From: Halorussus caseinilyticus | GTDB taxonomy: Archaea; Halobacteriota; Halobacteria; Halobacteriales; Haladaptataceae | Assembly (NCBI RefSeq): GCF_029338395.1 | Contig: NZ_CP119809.1 | Location: 1,612,001-1,676,000 of the forward strand | Length of the DNA: 64,000 nt | Direction of reading: 5' to 3' | Shown here: positions 27,475 to 35,682 of the stretch, in pieces | How positions within the stretch are numbered: the first letter of the stretch is position 1 | Layout: each line of letters starts with the position of its first letter | Notes under the pieces: model-generated | Seen by the model: only the letters and a program-made list of their open reading frames with translations | Database searches by the model: none | Told to the model about the DNA's origin: nothing | Translations under genes and position numbers: made by a program

Positions 27475-28272
27475 ATGAGCATCCGGCGGCTGGTACGCGG
27501 CACTATCGAGTGGGAGCGTCTCGAAGCGGTCTTCGAAGAGATGGCTCGTCGGTACGACCAGTCGGGACTCCGGGTGGAGTTTCTGGACGCCGACAATTGG
27601 CTCTCGACGCCCTGCGTCGTGGACGACCAGTGGTTCGTGAAAATCGTCACCGACCAGAACTCGCTGGTCCACGCCGTCTTCACCGGCGCGCGAAACCTCG
27701 GGGCGTTCTCGTCGGGCACCGAGGGATTTTTCGAACACTTCGCCGACCCGATGGAGATGTGCGAACACGAACTGGAGGCGACCCGCCGGATGCGCGAAAT
27801 CGGTCTGAACGTCCCCGCGCCGGTCGAGTCGTTCGAGGTGGACGGCATGGGCGTCCTCGTGATGGAGTACCTACCGGAGTTTCGGATTCTCGACGACCTG
27901 ACCGCCGAGGAGGTAGAACGCTTCGCGCCCGACGTGTTCGCGGCGCTGTCGGTGATGCACGACAACCGACTCGCCCACGGCGACCTGCGGGGCGAGAACG
28001 TCTTGGTGCAGGACGGCGAGGTGTACTTCATCGACGCGACCAGCGTCCGTGAGGACGCCATCGAGGAGGCCCGGTCGTACGACCTCGCGTGCGCGCTCGC
28101 GGCGCTCGAACCCCTCATCGGCGCGCGAACCGCGGTGGCGGCCGCCGCCGAACACTACTCGCCCGACCAACTGCTCGCGGCCCGCGAGTTCCTGGACTTC
28201 GTGAACATCCGGCCCGACCACGACTTCGACGCGGTGCAGGTGAAGGGCGAAATCGAGAAGATAGCGGCATAA
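27475..28272 (+). CDS. RIO/ABC1-like atypical protein kinase
   Basis: 265 residues. Kinase landmarks: VKIVT (ATP-lysine), CEHELEATRRM (helix C Glu), LVMEYLPEF hinge, HGDLRGENVL catalytic loop with Asp and Asn, and VYFIDATSV in place of DFG. It has neither the RIO1 nor the RIO2 N-terminal domain, so it is a haloarchaeal RIO-like kinase of unknown target rather than a ribosome-maturation RIO protein. It follows the ASST-like gene after a 45-base gap on the same strand. Confidence 0.85.
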   Translation: MSIRRLVRGTIEWERLEAVFEEMARRYDQSGLRVEFLDADNWLSTPCVVDDQWFVKIVTDQNSLVHAVFTGARNLGAFSSGTEGFFEHFADPMEMCEHELEATRRMREIGLNVPAPVESFEVDGMGVLVMEYLPEFRILDDLTAEEVERFAPDVFAALSVMHDNRLAHGDLRGENVLVQDGEVYFIDATSVREDAIEEARSYDLACALAALEPLIGARTAVAAAAEHYSPDQLLAAREFLDFVNIRPDHDFDAVQVKGEIEKIAA

Positions 28273-28297
28273 GTGGTATACCGATGACATCGGTAGC

Positions 28298-28310
28298 TTT
28301 TTTTAATATA
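28298..28310 (+). promoter_or_regulatory. TATA-like box of the trypsin-like protease gene
   Basis: tttttttaatata, 23-35 bases before the ATG at 28333. This spacing supports the ATG at 28333 over the GTG at 28312 as the true start of a leaderless mRNA. Confidence 0.55.
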
Positions 28311-28332
28311 GGTGGGGGAGGATAAATTGCAG

Positions 28333-29544
28333 ATGCAAAGAGATTTGTTCAAGATGGGTCGGCGGCGATTCCTAAGCACACTTGCAGGACTCGGGATTTC
28401 TGGTGAAGCTTTGCAACACATGAGTAAAGATGTCCTGGCTCAGGTGACAGACAACCCTAAAAAGGAGGTGCCACGCCTAAAGGCACTAGTGCATACGAAC
28501 CACGAAGAGGTGGAGAATGGGAAACCTCCCAAGCGAGAACCGATTTACTACACAATTCCCCGCGACAAATGGGTTCAAGTGGAAAGTGCACACGATGCAG
28601 CGAACCGGATAAAACAAAAAGTTCGTAAAATAACGAATTCTTCGCTTGTGCGTGTCGGAGTAACAGAAAAGACGACAGGTCATCGTTCGAAGCCTGTTGT
28701 AGTTGTTCGACGCGACAAGCTACCAAACCGTTCTCAGCAAGCAAATATCTCGATAGAGGAACTCTCAGAGCGGCTTCCAGCCGCGATTGACGGCAACGCA
28801 GGCAATAAAAACGTTTCGGAGGTTGTATCAGATATCGAAGTGACGTTTGACGAAAGAGAGTTGGCGACTTCCGCTACCTGTAGCTGGGACACACCCTACT
28901 ATGATCAAGACTTTAGCGATAATGTTCCCGGGGGGTGCCAAATTTCCAGCGGTGGAATAGGAACAGTATGCACACCCGCACAAAACGATGGCACAGGTGC
29001 ACAACAACTACTAACTTGTGCTCATCTCTTCGGAGAAAACGGTGAAGGAGATGCGGTAAACCAGTCTGGAACTAAAATCGGAAACTGTGCCGCTTCTGTT
29101 TGGAGGTGGAATGACAAAGACTCTGGTGATCAGGACGCTGACGCCAGTAGAGCATTCGACTGTGCCACAATCACACCAGATAGTGGTGTGGACGTAAGCT
29201 ATACTTTCGCAGAGGACGACGGAACATATTCAATAGAAAGTATCGTTGGGCGAACCGGCTGGGATCTAATAAAAGATGGATTTACTATAAAAAGACAAGG
29301 GCGAACGTCGGGGCGACAATCTGGAGAAGTCACAACTGCATTTACTAATCAGACATTCGAAACTTCGGCCGTATCCAACGATGGGGATTCTGGAGGCCCC
29401 CATTACGACGAAGTGTATGGGGACAACCGCGAGAAGAATTTCTCCATCGCAGGGATACACAGCTACGGTGAAAATTCGGGTTGTTCGTATAGTGGCGCGA
29501 TTTGGGTTGGTAAAGCTGAAAACGAATTCAACGTAACTATTTAA
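28333..29544 (+). CDS. Tat-exported trypsin-like serine protease
   Basis: 403 residues from the ATG at 28333. An RR-containing signal (MGRRRFLSTLAGLGISGEAL) is followed by a pro-region of about 150 residues and a chymotrypsin-fold domain. The catalytic order is His 231 in LLTCAHLFGE, Asp 276 in AFDCATITP and Ser 353 in NDGDSGGPHYD. Several cysteines in the domain. Base composition is strikingly poorer in GC than the flanking genes and codon use favours A/T endings, a sign of recent transfer. It faces the lipoprotein gene at 29557 tail to tail with a 12-base gap. Confidence 0.85.
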   Translation: MQRDLFKMGRRRFLSTLAGLGISGEALQHMSKDVLAQVTDNPKKEVPRLKALVHTNHEEVENGKPPKREPIYYTIPRDKWVQVESAHDAANRIKQKVRKITNSSLVRVGVTEKTTGHRSKPVVVVRRDKLPNRSQQANISIEELSERLPAAIDGNAGNKNVSEVVSDIEVTFDERELATSATCSWDTPYYDQDFSDNVPGGCQISSGGIGTVCTPAQNDGTGAQQLLTCAHLFGENGEGDAVNQSGTKIGNCAASVWRWNDKDSGDQDADASRAFDCATITPDSGVDVSYTFAEDDGTYSIESIVGRTGWDLIKDGFTIKRQGRTSGRQSGEVTTAFTNQTFETSAVSNDGDSGGPHYDEVYGDNREKNFSIAGIHSYGENSGCSYSGAIWVGKAENEFNVTI

Positions 29545-29556
29545 ATTACTAATCCC

Positions 29557-30258
29557 CTATTTTTTCACAGTAAATTTTGTTGCTAACACGCTGTGTTTTT
29601 CTGTGTTTGTGAGCCCCCAATAGAGAAAACGATACGTTCCAGTTCGGATTTCTGAGCAAACATAATACGACGGGTCATATTTGTGTTCTGATGATAGTCC
29701 GGTCTTGGAAAAATTCTGTTTCCAGACAAATCCTTCATTTGGTGGGTGAGAGAATGCTTGACTACTCCATCCTCTGTGTTTCAATTTAAAAATCGATTTC
29801 CAGCCATCTTTTGAATGGTATTGTAGATCGTATTTTTGTTTGTTTCCTGTCTCACGATTCTCTTGAGTAGTATTTTCGAGTTCGAATATAATTTTCTCCC
29901 CAATTCTAACTACTTTTGGGGTTGCTTTGAGTTCAAAGCCATTTAACGAATCATACGTGATTTCGTTCTCGTTAAAAGAGAAATCTGGTTCTCGGAGTTC
30001 GTTACAGGATGGAACCACGGTCGTCGTGTCGTTTGTAGTCTTTCTGTCTTCTCTAGTTTTTGTAGTTCTACTTGTTGTTTGTTTGGATGTATATTTTGTT
30101 TCTGTCTGGTATACGCGTGTGCTAGTAGACCCCTTTACGGAGGTGTTTCTCTCACCGGTTTCCGCACCACCGCTATCATCTTTAGCACCGATACAGCCAG
30201 TAAGGAAGCTGGTTATAGTTCCACTGCATAAACTCTTGAGGACTGTACGACGTTGCAT
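29557..30258 (-). CDS. Low-GC secreted lipoprotein of unknown function
   Basis: 233 residues from the ATG at 30258. The signal MQRRTVLKSLCSGTITSFLTGC has a twin arginine and a lipobox (LTGC) for lipid attachment. A Thr/Lys-rich linker follows, then a domain of about 150 residues with a beta-sandwich look (FELENTTQENRETGN..YDLQYHSKDGW..GTYRFLYWGLTNTEKHSVLATKFTV), similar to small haloarchaeal Ig-like surface proteins. Strongly AT-rich compared with its surroundings, as is the protease it faces. It might protect the producer from that protease, but that is conjecture. Confidence 0.7.
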   Translation of the reverse strand: MQRRTVLKSLCSGTITSFLTGCIGAKDDSGGAETGERNTSVKGSTSTRVYQTETKYTSKQTTSRTTKTREDRKTTNDTTTVVPSCNELREPDFSFNENEITYDSLNGFELKATPKVVRIGEKIIFELENTTQENRETGNKQKYDLQYHSKDGWKSIFKLKHRGWSSQAFSHPPNEGFVWKQNFSKTGLSSEHKYDPSYYVCSEIRTGTYRFLYWGLTNTEKHSVLATKFTVKK

Positions 30259-30355
30259 ACTAAAAAAGTAGCACAGAAATAACAAGTGTCTTCTGGTGAG
30301 TTGGAGCGACAAGAGAGAGGGTTTTTAGTTTGCCCCACGCAATTCTCACCTGAGT

Positions 30356-31894
30356 ATGAGCCAGCAAGCCAGCGAGGAGACGTACGAGCACTACATCGGC
30401 GGCGAGTGGACGGAAGGCCACGGTGACGAGACCTTCGAGAGCGTAGACCCCTCGAATCAGGAAGTACTCGGGGAGTTCCACCGCGGGACCGAGCAAGACG
30501 TAGACGAGGCGCTCGCGGCCGCGAAGGAGGCCGAGGACGAGTGGGCCAGCCTCTCGTACATCGACCGCGCGGAGTACCTCTGGGACGTGTACCACGAACT
30601 CCGCGAGCGTACCGACGAACTCGGCGAAGTCGTCACCAAGGAGTGCGGCAAGGAGATTTCCGAGGGGAAGGCCGACGTGGTGGAGGCCGCGCACATGGTC
30701 GAGTGGGCCGCGGGCAACGCCCGCCACCCCCACGGCGACGTGGTGCCCTCCGAAATCGGGAGCAAGGACGCCTACATGCGCCGCAAGCCCCGCGGCGTCA
30801 TCGGGTGTATCACGCCGTGGAACTTCCCGGTCGCCATCCCGTTCTGGCACATGGCCTTGGCGCTGGTCGAGGGCAACACCGTCGTCTGGAAACCCGCCGA
30901 GCAGACGCCGTGGTGCGGCCAGATTATCGCCGAGATGCTCGAAGACGCGGGCGTCCCCGAGGGCGTCTTCAACATGGTCCAAGGCTTCGGCGACGCCGGA
31001 AACGCCATCGTGGAAGACGACCGCGTGGACACCGTGCTGTTCACGGGCAGTAGCGAGGTCGGCCACAAAATCGCGGGCAAGGTCGGCGGCGAACCCGGCA
31101 AACTCGCGGCCTGCGAGATGGGCGGCAAGAACGGCATCGTCGTGACCGAGAACGCGGACCTCGACATCGCGGTCCACTCGGCCATCATGTCCTCGTTCAA
31201 GACGACGGGCCAGCGCTGTGTCTCCAGCGAGCGACTCATCGTCCACGAGGACGTGTACGACGAGTTCAAGGAGCGCTACGTTGAGTTGGCGAAGAACGTC
31301 TCGGTCGGCGACCCCCTCGACGAGGACACCTTCATGGGTCCGATGGTCAACGAAGAACAGGTCGAGAAGTTCGGCAAGTACAACGAACTCGCCCGCGAGG
31401 AGGGCGCGAACGTCCTCGTGGACCGCGAGGAGTTGGACGACGACGAGATTCCCGAGGGCCACGACGACGGCTACTGGGTCGGCCCGTTCGTCTACGAAGT
31501 CGATTACGACGAGGACCTGCGGTGCATCCAAGAGGAAGTCTTCGGCCCGCACGTCGCGCTCATCGAGTACTCCGGCGACATGGACCGCGCGATGGAGATT
31601 CACAACAACACGCCCTACGGACTCGCCGGGGCGGTCATCTCCGAGGACTACCGCCAAGTCAACCAGTTCCGCGACGAGGCGGAACTCGGTCTGGCCTACG
31701 GTAACCTCCCGTGCATCGGCGCGGAGGTCCAACTGCCGTTCGGCGGCGTCAAGAAGTCCGGCAACGGCTACCCGAGCGCCCGCGAAGCCATCGAAGCCGT
31801 CACCGAGCGCACGGCGTGGACGCTGAACAACAGTAAGGACATCGAGATGGCGCAGGGTCTGAGCGCGGACATCAAGACGGAAAGCGACGACTAA
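30356..31894 (+). CDS. Aldehyde dehydrogenase (NAD(P)+)
   Basis: 512 residues. Signatures: TPWNFPVAIPFWHMALAL, VVWKPAEQTPWCG, FTGSSEVGHKIAG, the catalytic Glu region CEMGGKNGIVV, the nucleophile Cys in TTGQRCVSSERL (about residue 290), and the C-terminal EVQLPFGGVKKSGNG. A spacer of about 20 residues (DREELDDDEIPEGHDDGY) is inserted before the EVFGP segment. Substrate not readable. A T-rich stretch at 31928-31938 and a hairpin (gaccgcgac gcgt gtcgcggtc, 31961-31982) follow the stop and may end transcription. Confidence 0.92.
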   Translation: MSQQASEETYEHYIGGEWTEGHGDETFESVDPSNQEVLGEFHRGTEQDVDEALAAAKEAEDEWASLSYIDRAEYLWDVYHELRERTDELGEVVTKECGKEISEGKADVVEAAHMVEWAAGNARHPHGDVVPSEIGSKDAYMRRKPRGVIGCITPWNFPVAIPFWHMALALVEGNTVVWKPAEQTPWCGQIIAEMLEDAGVPEGVFNMVQGFGDAGNAIVEDDRVDTVLFTGSSEVGHKIAGKVGGEPGKLAACEMGGKNGIVVTENADLDIAVHSAIMSSFKTTGQRCVSSERLIVHEDVYDEFKERYVELAKNVSVGDPLDEDTFMGPMVNEEQVEKFGKYNELAREEGANVLVDREELDDDEIPEGHDDGYWVGPFVYEVDYDEDLRCIQEEVFGPHVALIEYSGDMDRAMEIHNNTPYGLAGAVISEDYRQVNQFRDEAELGLAYGNLPCIGAEVQLPFGGVKKSGNGYPSAREAIEAVTERTAWTLNNSKDIEMAQGLSADIKTESDD

Positions 31895-32126
31895 GACGAG
31901 CGCGACGACCGAGACGCGAACGACGAGATTTTCTTTTTCAACTTCGGCGCGTACGGGCGCGACCGCGACGCGTGTCGCGGTCCCCCGTCGTCTGCCCCCG
32001 TCGCTGACGAGACTCGCGCCGCTCGGAGGCGGGAAACGCGGCTACCGACGGGCCAACTGAAACACTTCCGAAGTAAACAATTACCCACCGAAGACAAACA
32101 AAAAGAATGTCGAAAGAACGAAGGAG

Positions 32127-32708
32127 TTAGTCCACCAGACGGAGTATCTTGGGTCCCTCGACGGCCATCACGAACGAGACACTGAGCATCATGAACACCA
32201 CCGTCAGGAGACCGTAGAGGCTCTCGGTGCCGAGGTGAGTCGCCGGGGTCGTCCCGAGCCAGTTGCCCGCGATGGCGGCGCTCCCGACCACGGCGGTCCA
32301 GAAGAAGTACCGACTCCACTGGTGGGAGAACCCGCTACACGGCGCTTCCTCCACGTCGAGGAATCGGTGGAGTCGCTCGGGGTCGCCGGTCAGTCGGACG
32401 CGCCGGTCCTCGGAGTCGTACGCCACGATGTCGTGTTCGCTCAGTCGTGGGATGTGAGTCTGGTAGAGCGAGGAGTACACTTGCTTTCGCTGGCGCGAGG
32501 AGAGGTCGGCGACGGTGGTGTCGTTCTCCCACGCCGCGATGCGCGCGCTCAGGTTGGTCAGGGTGATTTCGCGCTCGTCCAGCAGGTGACGGAGGACTCG
32601 GCGGCGGCGCGAGTTCCCGAGAAGGTCGAACATCACCTCCCGCGAGGGACCCTGCTCGGCCTCCCCACCCACGTTCGAAGCGGAGGACACAGTTTTCGCT
32701 TCAGCCAT
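32127..32708 (-). CDS. DUF7344-type winged-helix regulator with C-terminal membrane helices
   Basis: 193 residues. N-terminal winged-helix domain typical of haloarchaeal DUF7344 (REVMFDLLGNSRRRRVLRHLLD..LTNLSARIAAWEN..RKQVYSSLYQTHIPRLSEHDIVAYD), then two hydrophobic segments (YFFWTAVVGSAAIAGNWL and LTVVFMMLSVSFVMAV). The combination suggests a membrane-bound DNA-binding protein. Target genes unknown. The upstream AT-rich region at 32720-32755 likely holds its promoter. Confidence 0.85.
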   Translation of the reverse strand: MAEAKTVSSASNVGGEAEQGPSREVMFDLLGNSRRRRVLRHLLDEREITLTNLSARIAAWENDTTVADLSSRQRKQVYSSLYQTHIPRLSEHDIVAYDSEDRRVRLTGDPERLHRFLDVEEAPCSGFSHQWSRYFFWTAVVGSAAIAGNWLGTTPATHLGTESLYGLLTVVFMMLSVSFVMAVEGPKILRLVD

Positions 32709-32784
32709 CTGTCTATTATTGTCTAGACGTTGCTACTCCGTAATTAATATTCGGGTTTTGAGTCTTGTGGCCGTCTGACTCGCG

Positions 32785-33588
32785 TCAGACTCGCCGGTCG
32801 TCCCACGCCGGGAACTCGTCGCGGACCCGTTCGACTCGGCCGAGGTCCACGTCGGTCACGACGAGGGCCGGGTCGTCGCCCGTACTCGCCAGCGTCGTCC
32901 CCCACGGGTCGTAGACCGTCGAGCGCCCGAGCAGGGTGGCGTCGTCGTACTCGCCCGACCCGTTGATGGTCGCAACGAACAGTTGGTTCTCGACCGCGCG
33001 AGCGCGCGGCAGGAGTTTCCAGTGTTCGACGCGGGGGTAGGGCCACGCGCTCGGAACCAGAATCAAGTCCGCGCCCTCCGCGGCGATGTCGCGGTAGAGT
33101 TCCGGAAACCGGAGGTCGTAACAGGTCGTCATCCCGACGGTCGCACCCTCGAACTCGGCGACCCCGAGTGTCTCGCCGGGGACGAGCATCCGGGCCTCCG
33201 CCGACTCGTAGCCGAACAGGTGGTGTTTGCGGTAGACCGCGAGTCGCTTTCCCTCCCGGTCGAACAGGACGGAGGTGTTGGCGAGTCCCTCGTCGGCGGG
33301 CGTCTCGACGCTCTCGGTTTCGGCGAGGTCCTCCACGATGCTCCCCGCGAGGACGCCCACGTCGTACTCGCGCGCGGCGTCCGCGATGCGCGCGAGCGTG
33401 GGACCCTCGATGGGTTCGGCACCGCGCTGGTAGGTGTCGAACGCGAAGTAGCCGACGTTGAAAATCTCGGGGAGCGCAACGAGGTCCGCGCCGCGGTCCG
33501 CGGCCTCGGCGATAGCCGCCTCCGCGCGTTCGCGGTTGGCCTCGACCGCACCGCCCTCCACGTCGAGTTGTGCGAGTGCGAGTCTCAC
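32785..33588 (-). CDS. Carbon-nitrogen hydrolase (nitrilase superfamily)
   Basis: 267 residues from a GTG at 33588. Full catalytic set: Glu in VALPEIFNVGYF, Lys in YRKHHLFGYE, and Cys in TTCYDLRFPELYR. Family members hydrolyse amides such as omega-amidic acids or deaminated glutathione; the substrate here is unknown. Its start overlaps the stop of the SRPBCC gene (33585-34007) by four bases, so the two are translated from one mRNA. Confidence 0.92.
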   Translation of the reverse strand: MRLALAQLDVEGGAVEANRERAEAAIAEAADRGADLVALPEIFNVGYFAFDTYQRGAEPIEGPTLARIADAAREYDVGVLAGSIVEDLAETESVETPADEGLANTSVLFDREGKRLAVYRKHHLFGYESAEARMLVPGETLGVAEFEGATVGMTTCYDLRFPELYRDIAAEGADLILVPSAWPYPRVEHWKLLPRARAVENQLFVATINGSGEYDDATLLGRSTVYDPWGTTLASTGDDPALVVTDVDLGRVERVRDEFPAWDDRRV

Positions 33589-34007
33589 GCCGCGGCTTCC
33601 TCCCTGAGCGCCGCTTCGAGGTTGTCGAGTTCGTCGTCCAGATTCTTCTTGAAGTAGCGTTCGACGCCCGGGACTCTGCCCTCGACGGTGAACCGGTTGA
33701 CCAACCGAGACCCGTTCTCGGCCTCCCGAACCTCGTGTTCGCCCGTGACCCGGAGCGCCGACGACCGGCCGACGAACTTCACGTAGCGCGGCGGGTCCGA
33801 CTCCACGTCCTCGGTTTCGACCGGTACCGTCGTGTCGAGAAACGGAATCGGGAGTCGGATGTGCCAGATGTAGGTGTTCTCGCCGGTCTCTTCGAAATCG
33901 GCGACGACGCTGATGACGCTCGCCCGCTTCTCCGGGTCCGCGATGAAATTCCAGACGTTCTCCGGCGAAACCCCGAGGTCGAACGTTCGCTCCACCCGGA
34001 CAGTCAT
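33585..34007 (-). CDS. SRPBCC (START/polyketide cyclase-like) family protein
   Basis: 140 residues from the ATG at 34007 (MTVRVERTFDLGVSPENVWNFIADPEK). The DPEK/R helix, the strands TYIWHIRLPIPFLDTTVPV and the C-terminal amphipathic helix fit the SRPBCC hydrophobic-pocket fold. Ligand unknown. Longer upstream frame rejected because it runs into the preceding gene. Translationally coupled to the nitrilase gene. Confidence 0.85.
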   Translation of the reverse strand: MTVRVERTFDLGVSPENVWNFIADPEKRASVISVVADFEETGENTYIWHIRLPIPFLDTTVPVETEDVESDPPRYVKFVGRSSALRVTGEHEVREAENGSRLVNRFTVEGRVPGVERYFKKNLDDELDNLEAALREEAAA

Positions 34008-34057
34008 ATCGGGGTTTCGGGCCGCGGTGTCAAAAACCCGCCGGACCTCTCGGCGGG

Positions 34058-34282
34058 TTATCCCGGCGTGACCTTCCACGTCGTGGACTTCGCGCGACCC
34101 CACTTCTCGATGTCCACTTCCTCGCTCTTCTCGGCGAGTTCCGGAAGTCTGACACCGACCTGCTTCGAAGAGAGACCGAGTTGTTCGGCGATGTTCTTCG
34201 AGCGGAAGTAACGCTCGCCTTTAGAGACGCTCTCGCGGAGATACGCGATGATACGCCGTTCCTCGTCGGTGTAATCAGTCAT
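34058..34282 (-). CDS. DUF7123 family winged-helix-like protein
   Basis: 74 residues from the ATG at 34282 (MTDYTDEERRIIAYLRESVSKGERYFRSKNIAEQLGLSSKQVG). The helix-turn-helix pattern continues to a WKVTPG strand at the end. Matches the haloarchaeal DUF7123 family. Small DNA-binding protein candidate. It precedes the SRPBCC/nitrilase pair on the same strand with a 50-base gap. Confidence 0.85.
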   Translation of the reverse strand: MTDYTDEERRIIAYLRESVSKGERYFRSKNIAEQLGLSSKQVGVRLPELAEKSEEVDIEKWGRAKSTTWKVTPG

Positions 34283-34378
34283 CCTCACTACTACGTAGGG
34301 CGTTGTGACCCTTAACGATTTCCCGCGGGAAATCGCTCACTTCGTAGACCTGTACCGCGCCCGTGAGTAGGTTGGGAT

Positions 34379-34564
34379 TTACCAGAAGAGGTGGACGGCG
34401 GCGACGGCGAGGACACCGGCGGTCACGGCGGCGGCGAATCCCCACGCGGCGAGTTCGGTGCCCGGCGCGACGAACATCGCAACCGTGGCCCCGGCCGCCA
34501 GTAGCGTGAACAGCGTAGCGAGTCCGATGCCCTTGTCGCTCCCAACAGTCTCGTGTTCGGCCAT
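34379..34564 (-). CDS. Small two-helix membrane protein (DUF7525-like)
   Basis: 61 residues: a short charged N-terminus (MAEHETVGSDKG) and two hydrophobic helices (IGLATLFTLLAAGATVAMFV and AAWGFAAAVTAGVLAVAAVHLFW). The pattern recurs in many haloarchaeal genomes as a conserved hypothetical. Role unknown. Confidence 0.75.
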   Translation of the reverse strand: MAEHETVGSDKGIGLATLFTLLAAGATVAMFVAPGTELAAWGFAAAVTAGVLAVAAVHLFW

Positions 34565-34806
34565 GCGTGGCGGTTCTGTCGGCCGGGACTTAGTTCATTC
34601 TACTCGTCGGTCAGCGAGGCGAGACGTTCCGGCGGGCGCGTTCGTCGCGGGGCCGAACGGAAGGGGAAAGTCGGCGTTACCGGGGAGTAAGTTCCGGCTA
34701 TCGCTGGCAGTGACTCCTCGGTTGGACGGCCGATTCGGTCGAGACGCTTCTCTCGCGGATGTGAGTTCTCGAAGAAAGGCGCAGAAATTCGTATCCGTCG
34801 GTAGAG

Positions 34807-34817
34807 CTTTATACTTA
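34807..34817 (+). promoter_or_regulatory. TATA-like box with anomalous downstream start
   Basis: ctttatactta, 21-31 bases before the ATG at 34838. A leaderless start at that ATG would be expected, yet it opens a frame that stops after 15 codons; the conserved-looking protein is in another frame. Confidence 0.5.
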
Positions 34818-34859
34818 GCGACGGGACGTAGAAACACATGACACGGAGTGTAGACGCTC

Positions 34860-35354
34860 CTGATCGAGTTCTTCTCGGGCGATGAGAACGACGTTTCGGT
34901 CCGACGAGACGGCGAGTCGATAGTTCTGGCGGTCGATGGCCGCGACTACGAACTGAGTAGGGACGAGGCTACCGACCTGCAGGAGGCGGTCGGTGACGCC
35001 CTGACCCAACGCCGGGAGTTCTTCCGGACCGCGGGCGTCCACCGCGAGGACGGCACCTACGAGGTCACGCGCCGAGGTGCGGACTCGGCGGGCAACTCGA
35101 AAGTGTTCGAGAGTTTCGAGGCCCTGCGCCGGATGTTCGACCGACTGCCCGTCGAGTTCACCGCCGACGACGTGGGACGGACGGGCATCACGGGGTCGCG
35201 CCGCCACATGCTGGTGCGCCACTTCGCCGAACACCCGGCGTTCGACTGCGACATCACCCGTCGGAACCCGCTGACCGCCGAGAAGACGAACGAGGCACAG
35301 GCCCGCGAGAAGACGATGACCGGCGACGAGAGCGAGGTGGCGAGCGCGGACTGA
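34860..35354 (+). CDS. Haloarchaeal conserved hypothetical protein with an unclear or frameshifted start
   Basis: A good coding frame of about 164 residues begins just after a TAG at 34851: LIEFFSGDENDVSVRRDGESIVLAVDG, then AGVHREDGTYEVTRRGADS, TADDVGRTGITGSRRHMLVRHFAEHPAFDCDITRRNPLTAE. There is no ATG or GTG near its beginning; a CTG is at 34860 and the first in-frame GTG is 35103. The promoter-proximal ATG at 34838 is one base out of register (removing one base between 34838 and 34860 would join them). Either a sequence error, a mutation or unusual initiation. Possibly DNA-binding; function unknown. Confidence 0.65.
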   Translation: MIEFFSGDENDVSVRRDGESIVLAVDGRDYELSRDEATDLQEAVGDALTQRREFFRTAGVHREDGTYEVTRRGADSAGNSKVFESFEALRRMFDRLPVEFTADDVGRTGITGSRRHMLVRHFAEHPAFDCDITRRNPLTAEKTNEAQAREKTMTGDESEVASAD

Positions 35355-35494
35355 GCGCGTCACACCCCGGTTTCGGCGTCGTGCAGTATCATCGACAAAC
35401 TTCTAGCAGGTGAAAAGCCGCGTAGCGCATCGTCTGCGCAACTAAATTATTGCTTTCGGAACGATTGAGAATTGTTTCGGACAGCGAAACGGTT

Positions 35495-35534
35495 CTCGGT
35501 CGCCGGAGCGTCGGCCGACGCTCCGGCGACCGAG
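35495..35534. terminator. Perfect 40-bp palindrome followed by a T run
   Basis: Both 20-base arms (ctcggtcgccggagcgtcgg and its complement) match without a loop, followed by tttttccc. It lies between the gene ending at 35354 (plus) and AbrB-PhoU (minus stop at 35683). It could end plus-strand transcription, or be a dyad protein site. Confidence 0.55.
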
Positions 35535-35587
35535 TTTTTCCCGAGAAGCGAGGTCACGGCGCGGCGAATTCTCCGAGAGCCGAGTTC

Positions 35588-35620
35588 GCCGAGACGCGGC
35601 GCGATGCGCCGCGTCTCGGC
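35588..35620. terminator. 15-bp hairpin after AbrB-PhoU gene
   Basis: Stem gccgagacgcggcgc, loop gat, perfect complementary arm. Lies 63 bases past the minus-strand stop at 35683. The whole 35355-35682 spacer is otherwise gene-free; a related gacgcggcgtctcggcgac piece recurs at 35650. Confidence 0.45.
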
Positions 35621-35682
35621 GACCGAATCGGGGTCGGCGCTCGGTCCGGTGACGCGGCGTCTCGGCGACGTTTCCCCCGGAG

